Origin: Pyrus communis
Taxonomy: Eukaryota; Streptophyta; Magnoliopsida; Rosales; Rosaceae
Direction of reading: 5' to 3'
Length of the DNA: 64,000 bases
NCBI RefSeq assembly: GCF_963583255.1
Contig: NC_084815.1
Span: forward strand, 18,884,807-18,948,806
Shown here: positions 1 to 10,581 of the stretch, piece after piece
Position numbering within the stretch: position 1 is the first letter of the stretch
Layout of the letters: the number at the start of each line of letters is the position of its first letter
Made by a program: the position numbers and the translations under genes
Notes under the pieces: generated by a model
Databases searched by the model: none
Seen by the model: the letters and a program-made list of their open reading frames with translations, nothing else
What the model was told of the DNA's origin: nothing

Positions 1-1856
1 GCAATTTTGGCGTCTGTGTTACCCCATACACCATTGAAACATGAGTTTCCTGGTGGCGTGGTGCATGCATGACCAGATAGATAAGTCTCATTTCCAATGA
101 CCAAGTTCTTCTGACTAGTTGACTCCTCATAGGAGCTCTCATAATGGCTATTGCTGAACTCATCAAACAACTCCTTGAGGGATACATCCCGTTCACATGT
201 GCCATCCTGAAAATGCAATACATTATCATAATTGCCAAAGTCACTGGTAAAAGGTGAACCCACATAATGTTCCAGCTCTGCATTAATCTGCGAATGCGAC
301 AGCGAGAAGACTTTGCAATCAACCGGGCCGCCCAAAGACTCATAGAACGCCGGATTTTCTTCCATTGTCAGATGGCCCTACAGTTGAGAACCATGTTTCG
401 TCACTAGTTGTTAATATTTGTAAACTTTTGTATAAATTTAGGAGTACAATACTGAACGTGACAAAAACAAAACATATCACGGACATCTTACCTGGATTCC
501 TGTTTCTACTGCTCCATGATCTTCCATATCAGAGGCCATAAAACTGTTAACAGGTAGCTGACAAAAAGCATCAGGGGTCACTTTGTCAGACTTATCAGTC
601 AACCACCTCATGATACCTTCCAACTGCTTTTCACCTTGCATCTCTGATGTAGCTGTTTCCTGAACTATATCTGAGGACTCATCAGGAGAAGACTTAGTTG
701 TGGTAGGAGATAGACCAGTTTGTTCAACTTCGTCATACTTTGGTTCATCAGCCTTCTCTTCTGGTTTATGGAACAAGCGACAGAGAACAAAGGCACCCTG
801 TATCAGAGAGTCATTTAAACATTATTCAGAACAAGTACGGATTTATTTATCAGTTCCAGGACAGGTAAGTTTCAAAATGTGCATCATCTCGAAGTATATA
901 TATGAGAAGGGGTGAATAAGGCAAAGCATTAAGCAGAGGGAGTACCTGGCCGGGAGCAGTGCCATCGAGTTCCTTCTGAGTAGCACGATACTCGTGCATG
1001 ATCCAGCTGGTACGCTCGCCCTTGGGGGCACGGCCTCTGTAGAAAACCAAGGTCTTCTTCATCCCAACTTGGCCATTGCTGTTAGTGGCAAACTTGCACT
1101 GGCGGGACTTGATGGTCCGGTCCTTCCCCGTAGCCTTCCAGTATCCAGCATCAGTTGCTCTATTGGACCGATGGCCATTTGGGTACTTCCTATCGCGGGG
1201 GCAGAAGAAGAACCACTCTTGATCATCTGACTTTATCACCGATAGTTCTGCGCAAGCACAACGCAATTGACACTATGGACAGCTACAGGCTACAAGCTTC
1301 AAGCTTTACTACTATATTCGAGTTGGTTAATCCAAATTTCGTAATATTGTTTAAAATTACCATTCATAGCTCAGCTCAGGCAGATTAAATATGCACTACT
1401 TACAGCTAAAAGCTTCAACCTTACAACAATATCCGAGGTGGGTAATTAAAAGATTGAATTATTATTTATAATTATCACAATTACAGTGGAATTACGCAAG
1501 GAATCCACATAAAAATAAGGAGGATTTATTCATTGGTGATGTATGGAATAAAGGAAAAATTCTCAATCCAGCCAACCAAATATTCTTATTCAGAAATAAA
1601 CAAACAACGACTATAAATTCAAACCCCAAAAAATGGAGAGAGGGGAAGAGAGAGAGGGAGACAGAGGGAGACAGAGAAAAAAACAATTACTTGGCAAATC
1701 CCAGGGCTCCCATCTGCAGACATCGATTTCCGGGATGACTTGGACCTCGGAATCACGGCCGTTGATCTTCAGCCGGAGGAAGTGGTTGATGAGCTCCTCG
1801 TCCGTCGGCCTGAACCGAAACCCCAACGGCAGCGATTCCGTCGACAGCTCCGCCAT
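1..1856 (-). CDS. NAC domain transcription factor, NTL9-like (partial, four exons)
   Basis: Plant-specific DNA-binding transcription factor. Exons read on the minus strand are 1691-1856, 946-1247, 492-797 and 377 to beyond base 1; each junction has a GT donor and AG acceptor and keeps frame. The start is ATG at 1856 ([20 protein letters not shown]), the usual NAC opening. All NAC subdomains are visible: [46 protein letters not shown], [10 protein letters not shown] and WIMHEYR. The wording ([26 protein letters not shown]) is closest to the NTL9/NAC14 group, whose members usually end in a transmembrane helix released by proteolysis. That C-terminus lies off the left edge, so membrane tethering is inference. 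The linker after the domain is acidic and Ser/Thr rich, typical of activation regions. Intron 1 contains a purine-rich GAGAGG tract near 1632-1680. Nothing in the visible part looks broken. Confidence 0.93.
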
Positions 1857-2180
1857 ATATCTCCTATCACTGATCTTCCTCAACTTTCCCAACTTTTCAA
1901 AACCCTAGCTCGCAGAAAAATTAAATTACTCCCGAACCCTGCTGTTTGTTTAGAGTAAAGTCGAATAAATTATGTTCGGAAATTTTGTGCTTTCTCCTCT
2001 GTCACTCACTCGCTTTTATGTCGATTTACTAAGCTCCGGATTGGTGGACTGAGTTGACCAGACGCCTCCGGGTTCTGACTGGGAGCGGTTTGTACGTGTA
2101 TGCGTCGTAGAGGATCTTTGTTGTTTGACCCCGCTGATTAAGTGGCAGAGAAAGGAGGCGCCATGTGTCGGCTCGTCTCT
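1857..2180. other. 5' flank of the NAC gene
   Basis: Upstream sequence of the minus-strand NAC gene, between its start codon and the first MITE. It should hold the 5' UTR and proximal promoter. I see no clear TATA box or other gene. Confidence 0.4.
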
Positions 2181-2466
2181 TGCTATTCATATTATATTTT
2201 TGTACCATATTTTCATACTACCTTATGTGACATTTGATGTGGATAGCCACATCATTTGAATTAATCATATTTTTAAATTTAGTTCATTATTTAATAAACT
2301 AATAATTAAGAAAAACTAATTAATTAAATGATGATTGTGATATACATGGAGTCTTTCTGCTTCATTTCCTTGGGTTTTGCAAATTTTTCAAATGATATAA
2401 TTGTCCACATCAGATACCACCTAAGGTGGTATAGAAATATAGTATAAAAACATGTTATGAATAGCA
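2181..2466. mobile_element. MITE with long terminal inverted repeats
   Basis: A 286-bp palindromic element. The left end (TGCTATTCAT, then about 80 bp to GATGTGGATAGCCACATCAT) is matched in reverse complement at the right end (GATGTGGACA... ATGAATAGCA) with scattered mismatches. The middle is AT-rich and has no ORF. I could not find a clean target duplication (left flank GTCTCT, right flank TTACTCT), so the superfamily is unassigned; long TIRs favour Mutator-like. It sits about 330 bp upstream of the NAC start codon. Confidence 0.75.
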
Positions 2467-2606
2467 TTACTCTACGAATTATTCTGTACTGTTTTTTTAC
2501 TTTTGACTTTTGATTTTGTACCCTTTTTTTTAAATTGTACCTAAAATAGTAATATTTTTGAAATCAATTGTAAGTAAAAATGCAAATTAATCTTCAAAAA
2601 GCAATT

Positions 2607-2658
2607 AAAGTGCTTCCTTCAAGAATCACATAATTGATGTTTCTTGAAAGAAGCACTT
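2607..2658. repeat. Short hairpin (inverted repeat)
   Basis: The arm AGTGCTTCCTTCAAGAA is followed after about 15 bp by its near reverse complement TTCTTGAAAGAAGCACT. The surrounding 2467-2925 is AT-rich with no coding sign. It is probably a small MITE remnant; it is too imperfect and isolated to call a miRNA precursor. Confidence 0.45.
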
Positions 2659-2929
2659 CAAGTACTTTTAGAACCTAAAAATGTTTTTAGTTGTCAAAAA
2701 GTACTTTCTAAACGAATCCTTATGTAAACTGATTACTTTGACGTTGTACTATGAACATGTTTTGTGTACTTAAAAGCAAACTAAAAAAAGTACTTGAAGT
2801 GATCACCAAAAAACGCAAGCAAGCATGGCAAGTAAGACATATCACATGGCTTCCTTCTCCATTTTGTCTTACAGACTAGAGTTTTTAAAATTGTTCCAAG
2901 AAGTCGAATTATTACCATTTGAATTAGGG

Positions 2930-4153
2930 CTAGTTTGATATTGTTGTGCTTTAAAAAAAAAACTGTTTTTGCTGTGCTGCAAGAATAAACAGCTGTGAAA
3001 TAAAGTAGTCTGTGTTTGGTAAACTTTTTTGTAAAAATGTTTTTAGCAAATAAAGCAATGTTAAAGTGTTTGGTAAATTTTTATGTAAAACCGCTGCGAC
3101 TGTGTAAAATGATTAAAAACAGATATGATGTTGAATATTATATAATAATTTTTTTATCTTTTCTTTTATTATGACATTTATAAGATTTATATAAACTATT
3201 TATAAACAGTTGTGAGCTTCGAAGAATGTACTTTTACCTTTTTTTTATGAAGATATTTATAATTTTTTTAGGGAATTGTTATTAGCACTCCAAAAATCTC
3301 ATTCTATACTCCAAACTTTCTATATTAGGAAACAAAAAAATACTTGTTAAGAGCGTAAAATGAGATTTTTGAAGTGCAATAACACTTCCCTTTTTTTCTT
3401 CTATTCATTTCTCGAAGAGTCGTTTCTTCTTTACCTTTTTCCTATTTTATTTTTGCAGAACCTTTGTATATTCTATCTTCCGTCGCTAACTCCCTCTCTC
3501 CCCCTTCTCTCTCTGTCACTCTCTGCCTAATCCTAAGGAAGGCTAGGTCGTGGGGAAAGGAAGGTTAGGTCGCATCAACCAATTCATGGAAGATAGATGA
3601 ACTTCGATTTCAGGACTCATCGTTGGTGTTAGCGACGAAGGCGTCGAGGCTTTCCCCATTGAGATTTTGGGTGTCAAGCAAAAGGGTGCAAATCTAGCAT
3701 TCTTTGTGCAACCCAAATTTTGACAAAGCCCAGAAATCCGACGAAAATGCCTTGAATTTCGACAAAACCCAGAAATTCGACGAACCTTCCGCCGTTCCTG
3801 TCCTAGAAATTCGAAGAAGCTCAAAATCAGAGGGGACGGAAGAGAGACGCGGTAGGGTCGGCGACGAAGTCAATGGGTATAATGTATAATTTATTTAATT
3901 GCTAAAGGCCATTTTGGGTATTGGAAATTTCATTAAATTCCTCAGCACCTCTTGCGAAATCGGTTTGCGCAAAGGTTAGGCAAGCAAAAAAAGCCGATTT
4001 TTCAAAATTGGGTTTTGCAGCTTTGTGTTTTTGGCTTTTTTCACCCAAAACTGTGGAAAAAAAAAAAACTGAAGTTGAATGTTTACCAAACATAAAAAAA
4101 GCTCTTTGATATCTATTTTTTTCAGAAGCATCTCAGTATCAAACCAGGGCTTA
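2930..4153. mobile_element. Non-autonomous DNA transposon, hAT-like ends (about 1.2 kb)
   Basis: The left end, starting about AGGGCTAGTTTGATATTG, mirrors the right end, whose reverse complement starts AAGCCCTGGTTTGATACTG. Both continue into related T-rich, GTTTGGTAAAC-containing sequence, giving inverted ends of roughly 100 bp with many mismatches. No transposase is visible. The interior (3420-3880) has unique GC-richer sequence with a 36-bp direct repeat (CGACAAAACCCAGAAATTCG-like, twice near 3720-3785), possibly captured host DNA. A smaller MITE is nested at 3271-3390. I could not identify the target duplication, so the ends are approximate. Confidence 0.6.
3271..3390. mobile_element. 120-bp MITE nested in the larger element
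   Basis: The left arm GGGAATTGTTATTAGCACTC and the right arm, whose reverse complement is GGGAAGTGTTATTGCACTTC, form TIRs of about 34 bp that continue through AAAAATCTCAT. The two arms leave only about 50 bp of interior. Both flanks are T-rich (TTTTTTTA and TTTTTTTC), compatible with an 8-9 bp target duplication but not decisive because of low complexity. Confidence 0.8.
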
Positions 4154-4916
4154 GAAGTCATAGATTATTGTTACTAGCACTACAATATGGTAACATTCTT
4201 CTTCGTTTGTAATCAAGAGGTCTCAAGTTTGGTTCTCATGAATGACAAGTTCGATAACTACTTATGACTAGTTATTGTGTAGCTTGTGGTATTCCCACCG
4301 TGAATATCATTGTTTAAAAATAAAACTCCCAGAGATTATTTTTCCATCTTACATTAGCGTGAACGTTATTCCCCTTGGACCTGAGCGGGAGAACCATCTT
4401 ATGAACTCTAGTGCATCATTCTTCTAGCATTACAAGCTAAAATAGGCCAAACGTAGACGAAAAATACTTCCTTTCTAGGAGCTATTCTGTCAATTAACTG
4501 ACTGTTACAATCAATTTCCGTTATATTAGCCTATATAAATTATTGATAGAAAAAACAGACTTCCGTTTGCCAATTATTTTACCGCAGTCTTCGGTAAAAA
4601 AATAAAAAATAAAAGAGATATGTTATCTACACATCCTATTTTATTTTTCACACACTCCTTTATAATTTCTATCCGTTGATATTCTTCAATTCATTCGACC
4701 AGACAGCTGAAAATTAAAAAGATGTATGAGAAGTAAAATGAAATGGGTGCTCCAAAATAAAATTACGAACTCTAACGCCAACGCTTGGGACATTTGCAGA
4801 AAAGCCCGAGAAAAAAAATCCTGGTCCCAAATAAAAATGCCGGCACTTGTTGCCGCCTTTAATGAAAAGCTATATTCTCCGCGCTGCGCCACATAATTAT
4901 ACCTTATGTGTTAGTA
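4154..4916. other. Intergenic, nothing recognised
   Basis: AT-rich sequence between two transposable elements. The short open frames here have no recognisable family or supporting splice signals. Confidence 0.4.
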
Positions 4917-4926
4917 GGGTTTGTAC

Positions 4927-5097
4927 AATAATTTTTTTATTCTGATCAGAATACGAATGATACATTATGTGTTTTTATAAAAAATTGTGGAAATTTTTAT
5001 TTTTAAAGTTATTAATTTTTTAACACATATATCTCACTATTTGTATAATGACACATGGTGTACCACACCATGTACCAGTTACATTGAAAAATCTCTC
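4927..5097. mobile_element. Mutator-like MITE, family X copy 1
   Basis: A 171-bp element flanked on both sides by the 10-bp direct repeat GGGTTTGTAC (4917-4926 and 5098-5107), the length range expected for Mutator-type target duplications. Its core (TTAAAGTTATTAATTTTTTAACACATATATCTCACT) matches the core of the element at 18471-18638, which has its own, different 9-bp duplication. The ends are A/T-rich imperfect inverted repeats containing ATTCTGATC...ATACGAATGATACA. No coding capacity. Confidence 0.85.
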
Positions 5098-5107
5098 GGG
5101 TTTGTAC

Positions 5108-5731
5108 GACAATAGCAAAGAATCATTTGTACCCCAACGATATTCCCACAGCTTCCCACGTCCTGGGTCGGCCAGTACTCTTTCACCCCGTTAAGTAAAC
5201 ACACATTAGCAGTTGACGATTGCGAGTTGTTGATATAATCATTTGTGATTCTAAACCATTGATGTATTGAAGAATTCACGTACATTATCAGCTCACAATC
5301 ATCCAAAAACGTGCAACAAATAATGGCATATCTCTAATGAAAACTTCAATTGAAGTTAGATAGAGTCATGATAGACAGTCGTCTTCCCATTCAAATGATG
5401 GGAGCCGTTGAAGTTTGTTTTATAAGATTCACATGTATTAGCGGCTCACAGTCATCAACTAAGTCTTAACATTTCTCCATTTTAAGATAATGTGAATGTG
5501 CAATTCTATACAACGTGCTCAAATAATAAAATAACAACTTAATAAAATAAAATAAAAAAGAAAGAAAGAAAAAAAAAAAGACAAGTAATAAAATAGTAAA
5601 TGGTACATTTGGTTGAGGTAAACAGCAAGGGTGCCCTATAAAAACAAGACAAAGTGAACGTATACCCTCCTCCATCCGCGCAATAAAGTAAATTTCTACT
5701 GGTACATTATCTTGTTATTTGCAACTTTTAC
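5108..5731. other. Intergenic / 3' flank of the RING-CH gene
   Basis: Likely contains the 3' UTR of the minus-strand RING-CH gene near 5731 and a poly-A/G-rich simple tract at 5525-5580. No independent gene is seen. Confidence 0.4.
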
Positions 5732-7299
5732 CTACAAAGCAGGATGGTAGCTAAGAGGCACATTTGTGTGACTTGCGTCGACCCTCTGCACAGCTCTCCG
5801 CAAACTCCACTCGTGTAAGAATTCCAAGGCAAGTCTCAGCGCAGTTCCGAGTCCAAGAACCACGATAATACCTATACAATAACAACAAGCATATACTAAT
5901 TTCTCAAATAAATGAGATTTTTTACATATCAATAGGCACAAAAGTACTTATAATAATGTTAGAAGGCAGCGCAGATACACCGAGGGTGACGGACATTAGC
6001 ACGTCCAACATCAGACCACCTATAAGGATTGAAAACGCCACATAAAGTGGGCTAACACAACCCTGCAACAAAGATCGGTGCATTTGAAATCACAGCATCA
6101 ACAATGTTATTATTCATCGAGGTTACTAATATTCTAGTAGATTGATTAGTGTCTTCCTACCCTGTCGCGATTTTGTGATCGGTAGGATGAGTCAACTCTC
6201 CAAACCCAGTAGCTTGCCTGCTAATGCCAATACACTGATAGTTAAATTTTGACAGGCTAAGGAGATGCTACTATCTCAACACACGGTAATGGCAATCCCA
6301 TTAGTCTATGCTCAGATATAATGATTCTCAATACAAAACAACAATCCCATTCTATGCCTGAGACAATTTGGCTCGGGAAATACTACGAAATTCAAAGTTC
6401 AAATCCGAGGACAGAATAAGCTACACACTAAGTTAGAAAAGAAAAAAGATGGAAAACAAGTCCGGTATCAAACATAAAAGCCGATTGGCTATCTAAAGTT
6501 CTTAGTCTCTATAGTATACTATTCTTTGAAGTTATAGATTATGACTTTTGGCTGGTAGAATATTGCATTGGGTATGCCAATTCCGCGCACACATATATTA
6601 AGTTATGGCTTAATTAACATAAGGCTATCCTTTACATCCAAAGGTTCAGAGTACATACAGTTGGCTGAGTCTCTGGAGGTGGCACATTTGCTGCTACCCC
6701 TCTGCATAAACAGATTAGATCTTTCTATAAAATCTGGCTTTGAAAGTGAGCTAATTTATAAATCACGAACAGAATTATTGAGTAAATTACTGGAATATCT
6801 CTCATTTGTTCCTCTGGTGCGAAACCAAGTGTCTGTACATGATCTGTGGGATTTCGCAAGCCTGCTTCGACATTGGCATCCGAGATCAATCAAAACTTGA
6901 TCTTTCTCCTGCTGACACACTCTGAGGAACAAGCACAACAAACCCAGTACAAATAATTTCATTTACAACCCAGAATAGTATAAAATTCGAATAAAAAATC
7001 TAGCGATTTTTCTATACTTGCCTGCATTGTTCATGAGAGCTTGAAGTCCTTGACAAGTGGTCCCTTTTCGGAGCAGGAACCTCCTCCGAAAATTTGACCG
7101 CGGAGGTGGCTGTCGGCGGTTCATGAACTTCAGAGGACGCCCCACCCGAAACGACGACCTGTTCTACGGGCGGAACGACATCCACAGTTGTCAAATTGGG
7201 AAGTAAGCTAGTCTCATCTCCGCCGCCACCACCGCCACCAAGCCGCTGCTTCTCCAGGTCAGGTAACTCACCATTTTCACTCTCTTTCTCACTCCCCAT
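5732..7299 (-). pseudogene. RING-CH (RINGv) multipass membrane protein, probable E3 ligase, frameshifted
   Basis: Family members are membrane-anchored MARCH-like ubiquitin ligases. Six exons on the minus strand: 7022-7299, 6791-6921, 6659-6701, 6161-6217, 5948-6062, 5732-5871. Start is ATG 7299 (MGSEKESENGELPD) with a glycine run near residue 22. Exons 1-2 give the zinc motif start CRVC, then GCQC and SHRSC. Exons 3-6 give the conserved tail (NVPPPETQP, YWVWRVD, a membrane segment around VSPLYVAFSILIGG, LGLGTALRLALEF, and the end LSYHPAL). Intron 1 uses a GC donor (CAG/GCAAGT), needed to keep frame. Exon 2 is damaged: where the family has a CxxC pair (KCEICQ-type) the sequence reads out of frame as ERYSS, and exon 2 ends in phase 1 while exon 3 needs phase 2, creating a stop three codons on. 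I infer a roughly 4-bp deletion plus loss of a Cys codon. Other splice choices or a sequencing error are possible. Confidence 0.82.
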
Positions 7300-7746
7300 T
7301 ACTTCTGTGTTCCTGAATCTTACTCAGAACCTAGAAAATCCAAATTGCATCCAGTTTCCGATTTCCAAACAAGTCACATTATGTGGAAAAACTAAAAAAA
7401 AAAGTAACAAATTAAATGAAAAGCAAAGTGATAATCAAGGTTTTGAAAGGAGAGTGAATTGTTTACCTTTGGCTTCGAACTTCAAAGTAAAAAACGTTAC
7501 ACGGTCTGTGGCTTCGGCTTAACCAGAAGAAGAGGAGGAGGAGTAAGACGTTGAAGCGGTGGAGGAGAACGTGAATAATAGGGCTTTTAGAAGTTTGGTA
7601 CAACTCTGGTGGTTTAGCAGCACAACGTCTTTAAGGAAAGACTTACGTGGGCAGGAATAACCTGGGCCATTTTAAACTTTATCGTTTATTTTTTCTTTTT
7701 CTTGTTCTTCTTTCGGTATGGGCCTAGCTAAAATTAAAAGGAAGGG
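7300..7746. other. 5' flank of the RING-CH gene
   Basis: Holds the presumed 5' UTR and promoter of the minus-strand RING-CH gene. A GAAGAGGAGGAGGAG purine tract lies near 7530-7545. No further gene is seen before the copia LTR. Confidence 0.4.
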
Positions 7747-7757
7747 ACGAATATAAG

Positions 7758-8017
7758 TGTTGTAGGTCTATTTAACTGAACTATTTTAACGAAATAGAGA
7801 GGGAGAGGCCGACAACAATAAGAGAGATTTAATTGTAAGATGTGTGTTATATCACCCCATTATGCTTTTATTTATAGTAGTAGGATAGGTTAAATCCTTA
7901 CCACTTTAGGATTACAACTCTAATAGGATATTAACTACTAAAGGGAATGTTCAAAGATATCCCTAGACACACTAGGATTTACACAATCACATCTCTATTC
8001 TAAATATGATTGCAACA
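7758..8017 (-). mobile_element. Ty1/copia 3' LTR, duplicate 1
   Basis: A 260-bp LTR bounded by the perfect inverted repeat TGTTG...CAACA. Immediately inside lies CTCCCCCTTG, on the coding (minus) strand a polypurine tract CAAGGGGGAG, which marks this as the 3' LTR of a minus-strand element. RNase H and reverse transcriptase lie further right in the same orientation. Confidence 0.88.
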
Positions 8018-8117
8018 CTCCCCCTTGAGTGTGTAAATACTTAACAAAACATCGCATTAGATCTTCAGCAGATAAGGTAGAACATTTGTTGAAGTCGGCG
8101 GCACAAACGAATATAAG

Positions 8118-8377
8118 TGTTGTAGGTCTATTTAACTGAACTATTTTAACGAAATAGAGAGGGAGAGGCCGACAACAATAAGAGAGATTTAATTGTAAGA
8201 TGTGTGTTATATCACCCCATTATGCTTTTATTTATAGTAGTAGGATAGGTTAAATCCTTACCACTTTAGGATTACAACTCTAATAGGATATTAACTACTA
8301 AAGGGAATGTTCAAAGATATCCCTAGACACACTAGGATTTACACAATCACATCTCTATTCTAAATATGATTGCAACA
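8118..8377 (-). mobile_element. Ty1/copia 3' LTR, duplicate 2
   Basis: Identical to the LTR at 7758-8017 and followed by the same polypurine tract at 8378. It directly adjoins the element's interior, so it is the LTR copy contiguous with the coding region. From 8467 to 8810 is non-coding 3' interior. Confidence 0.88.
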
Positions 8378-8810
8378 CTCCCCCTTGAGTGTGTAAATAC
8401 TTAACAAAACATCGCATTAGATCTTCAGCAGATAAGGTAGAACATTTGTTGAAGTCGGCGGCACAATGAGTGAATGCAAGTCTCAAATTTAAAGAAAGTA
8501 TGCATTGGTAGTAAAAACTCACAAATTAAACCTTGCTATGGTAAAACTCAAGGTAAGGGAAAAACTCATAAACTAAAGAGAAAAGTGAGAAGTATGCATA
8601 ATATCTAAAACAAACGCTAAACAGGATGAAAGTAATGAACTCAACAGAGTATGATCATCCCAGGATGGGTGCCTCATTAAAACCTCGTTAGGTAGCAAAA
8701 GCGCAATGGGAAAATTGCTCCTAATCGTGAGGAAAACGACTACATTAAGATCAAGTGAGTATGCTACAGGATACTCCTCCTAAGTTAGACATAACTTCCA
8801 AATAAGAGAA

Positions 8811-10471
8811 CTACAAGTGATTCAACTTAGATAATTTACACATACCGATTCCTTGGACGAGCTTCTGAAAAGTAGACTTAGACAATGACTTGGTGAAGAG
8901 ATCGGCTAGGTTGTCTTGGGAACAGATTTGCTTAACTTCAATGTTCTGATGTTGTTGTTGTCGATGAGAATAAAAGAACTTCGGCACTTTGTGCTTGGTG
9001 TTATCTCCCTTGATGTATCCCTCATTTAATTGCTCGATACATGTTGCATTGTCTTCAAAGATTGTTGTAGGAAGGTCAATGACGGAAGTAAAGACCACTA
9101 GTGTTTCAAATATGTTCTATGACTACTCTCAACCAAAAGCACTCATATGATACTTCATGCAGGGCGAAAATCTCAGCATGGTTCGAAGAAGTTGCAACTG
9201 GTAGACCTCCAAGATATAGCGGTGTCTCTAACAGTAAAGACATAGCCCTTTTGAGAACGTGCCCTATGTGGGTCAGATAAGTATCCAGCATTTGCATAAC
9301 CAACAAGGTGAGAATCAACCCGAGAACCGAGGAGGGGCGGTAACTCTCGAGGATTTATGGATATAGAACAAGCCCAAATCCGTCGTACCCTTGAGGTAAC
9401 GAAAAATGTCTTTAACATCATTCACGTGTCTGTGTGTGGGTGCATTGCTGTATCTAGCCAAAAGATTAACAGCGAAGGAGATGTCGAGTTTAGTGCATTG
9501 AGCCAAGTACAATAAAGCCCCAATTGCACTTAGGTATGGAACTTCGGGTTCCAAAATCTCATCCTCATCCTCTTTTGGATGGAAGGGATCTCGTTTAGCA
9601 TCTAGAGTCTGAACGACCATAAGTGTACTTAAAGGCTTCGCTGTATTTTCATTAAAATGTCGTAACACCTTCTGGGTGTTGTTCCATTGATGTACTAGGA
9701 TTCCATCCGAATAATGCTCGATTTCCAGGCCAAGGCAATATCGAGTTTTCCTAAGATCTTTCATCTCAAATTCTGATTTCAGGTGAACAGCAATTTTCTC
9801 AAGCTCTGCAAAAGTTCCGATGAGGTTCATGTCATCGACATAAACTGCAACGATCGCAAATCCAAAATGTGACTTCTTTATGAACACACATGGGCATAAT
9901 TCGTTGTTCACATAACCCTGACTTGTCAAATATTCACTCAGACGGTTATACCACATCTGCCCAGATTGTTTCAATCCGTAGAGTGATATTCTCAATCTAA
10001 TTAAGATAGTGTTATGTGGTCTAGAACTATTTGAACTAGTCAATGAAGTCCTTTTGGAACTTTCATTTATATTTCCATATCTAGATCCTCATAGAGATAT
10101 ATGGTTACCACGTCCATAAGCTGCATATTCAGTTTTTCAGAAACTACCAATCTGATTAGGTAGCGGAACGTTATAATGTCCATTACAAAAGAATACATCT
10201 CCTTGTAATCAATCCTAGGGTGCTGAGAGAAGCCTTGCGCTACGAGGCGTGCTTTGTATCACATTATTTTATTCTTCTCATTACGTTTCATCACGAAAAC
10301 CCACTTATAACCCACGAGCTTCACATGTGGTGGAGTAGGAGCTATAGGTCCAAACACCTTACGTTTCGCAAGAGAATCGAGTTTGACCTGGATTGTTTGT
10401 TTCCAGTTTGACCAATTCGTTCTACGTTGACATGCATCAACGGAATGTGGTTCAATGTCATCGCTAAGCAT
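8811..10471 (-). pseudogene. Copia pol: reverse transcriptase and RNase H, broken
   Basis: Copies element RNA into DNA. Read on the minus strand: VGYKWVFVMKRN near 10300 opens the reverse transcriptase; 9315-10043 has SLYGLKQSGQMWYNRL, the catalytic AVYVDDMNLIG, LGLEIEH and VPYLSAIGALLYLAQCTKLD; then RNase H pieces (GYANAGYLSDPHRARSQKGY, then DNATCIEQLNEGYIKG, and NLADLFTKSL near the end). The catalytic YVDD is intact. Frames are interrupted between 10043 and 10259, near 9315-9421 and around 9100-9170, so no full polyprotein can be made. Order and motifs are those of plant Ty1/copia. Confidence 0.92.
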
Positions 10472-10581
10472 GATGTCAGTAGCTACTATGTATGCAAATG
10501 CATCTTAACGATCACCTCATTCCGATTCCAAACCTCATCCAATACTACGTAATGGATTGAAATCTCGTGATTCTCGGGAGG

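Larger units (their letters stand above)
7747..8466. repeat. Exact 360-bp tandem duplication spanning a copia LTR end
   Basis: Bases 7747-8106 are repeated without a visible difference at 8107-8466. Each unit holds 11 bp of sequence outside the LTR (ACGAATATAAG), the complete 260-bp LTR, and 89 bp of retroelement interior. Because the unit includes bases from outside the element, it arose after integration by local duplication rather than by a second insertion. Complete identity means it is very recent or an assembly artefact. Confidence 0.95.

Noticed and set aside
2607..2658. miRNA precursor
   Set aside because: Short arm with a small loop and similar AAGTGCTTCC words elsewhere in the window point to a MITE remnant.
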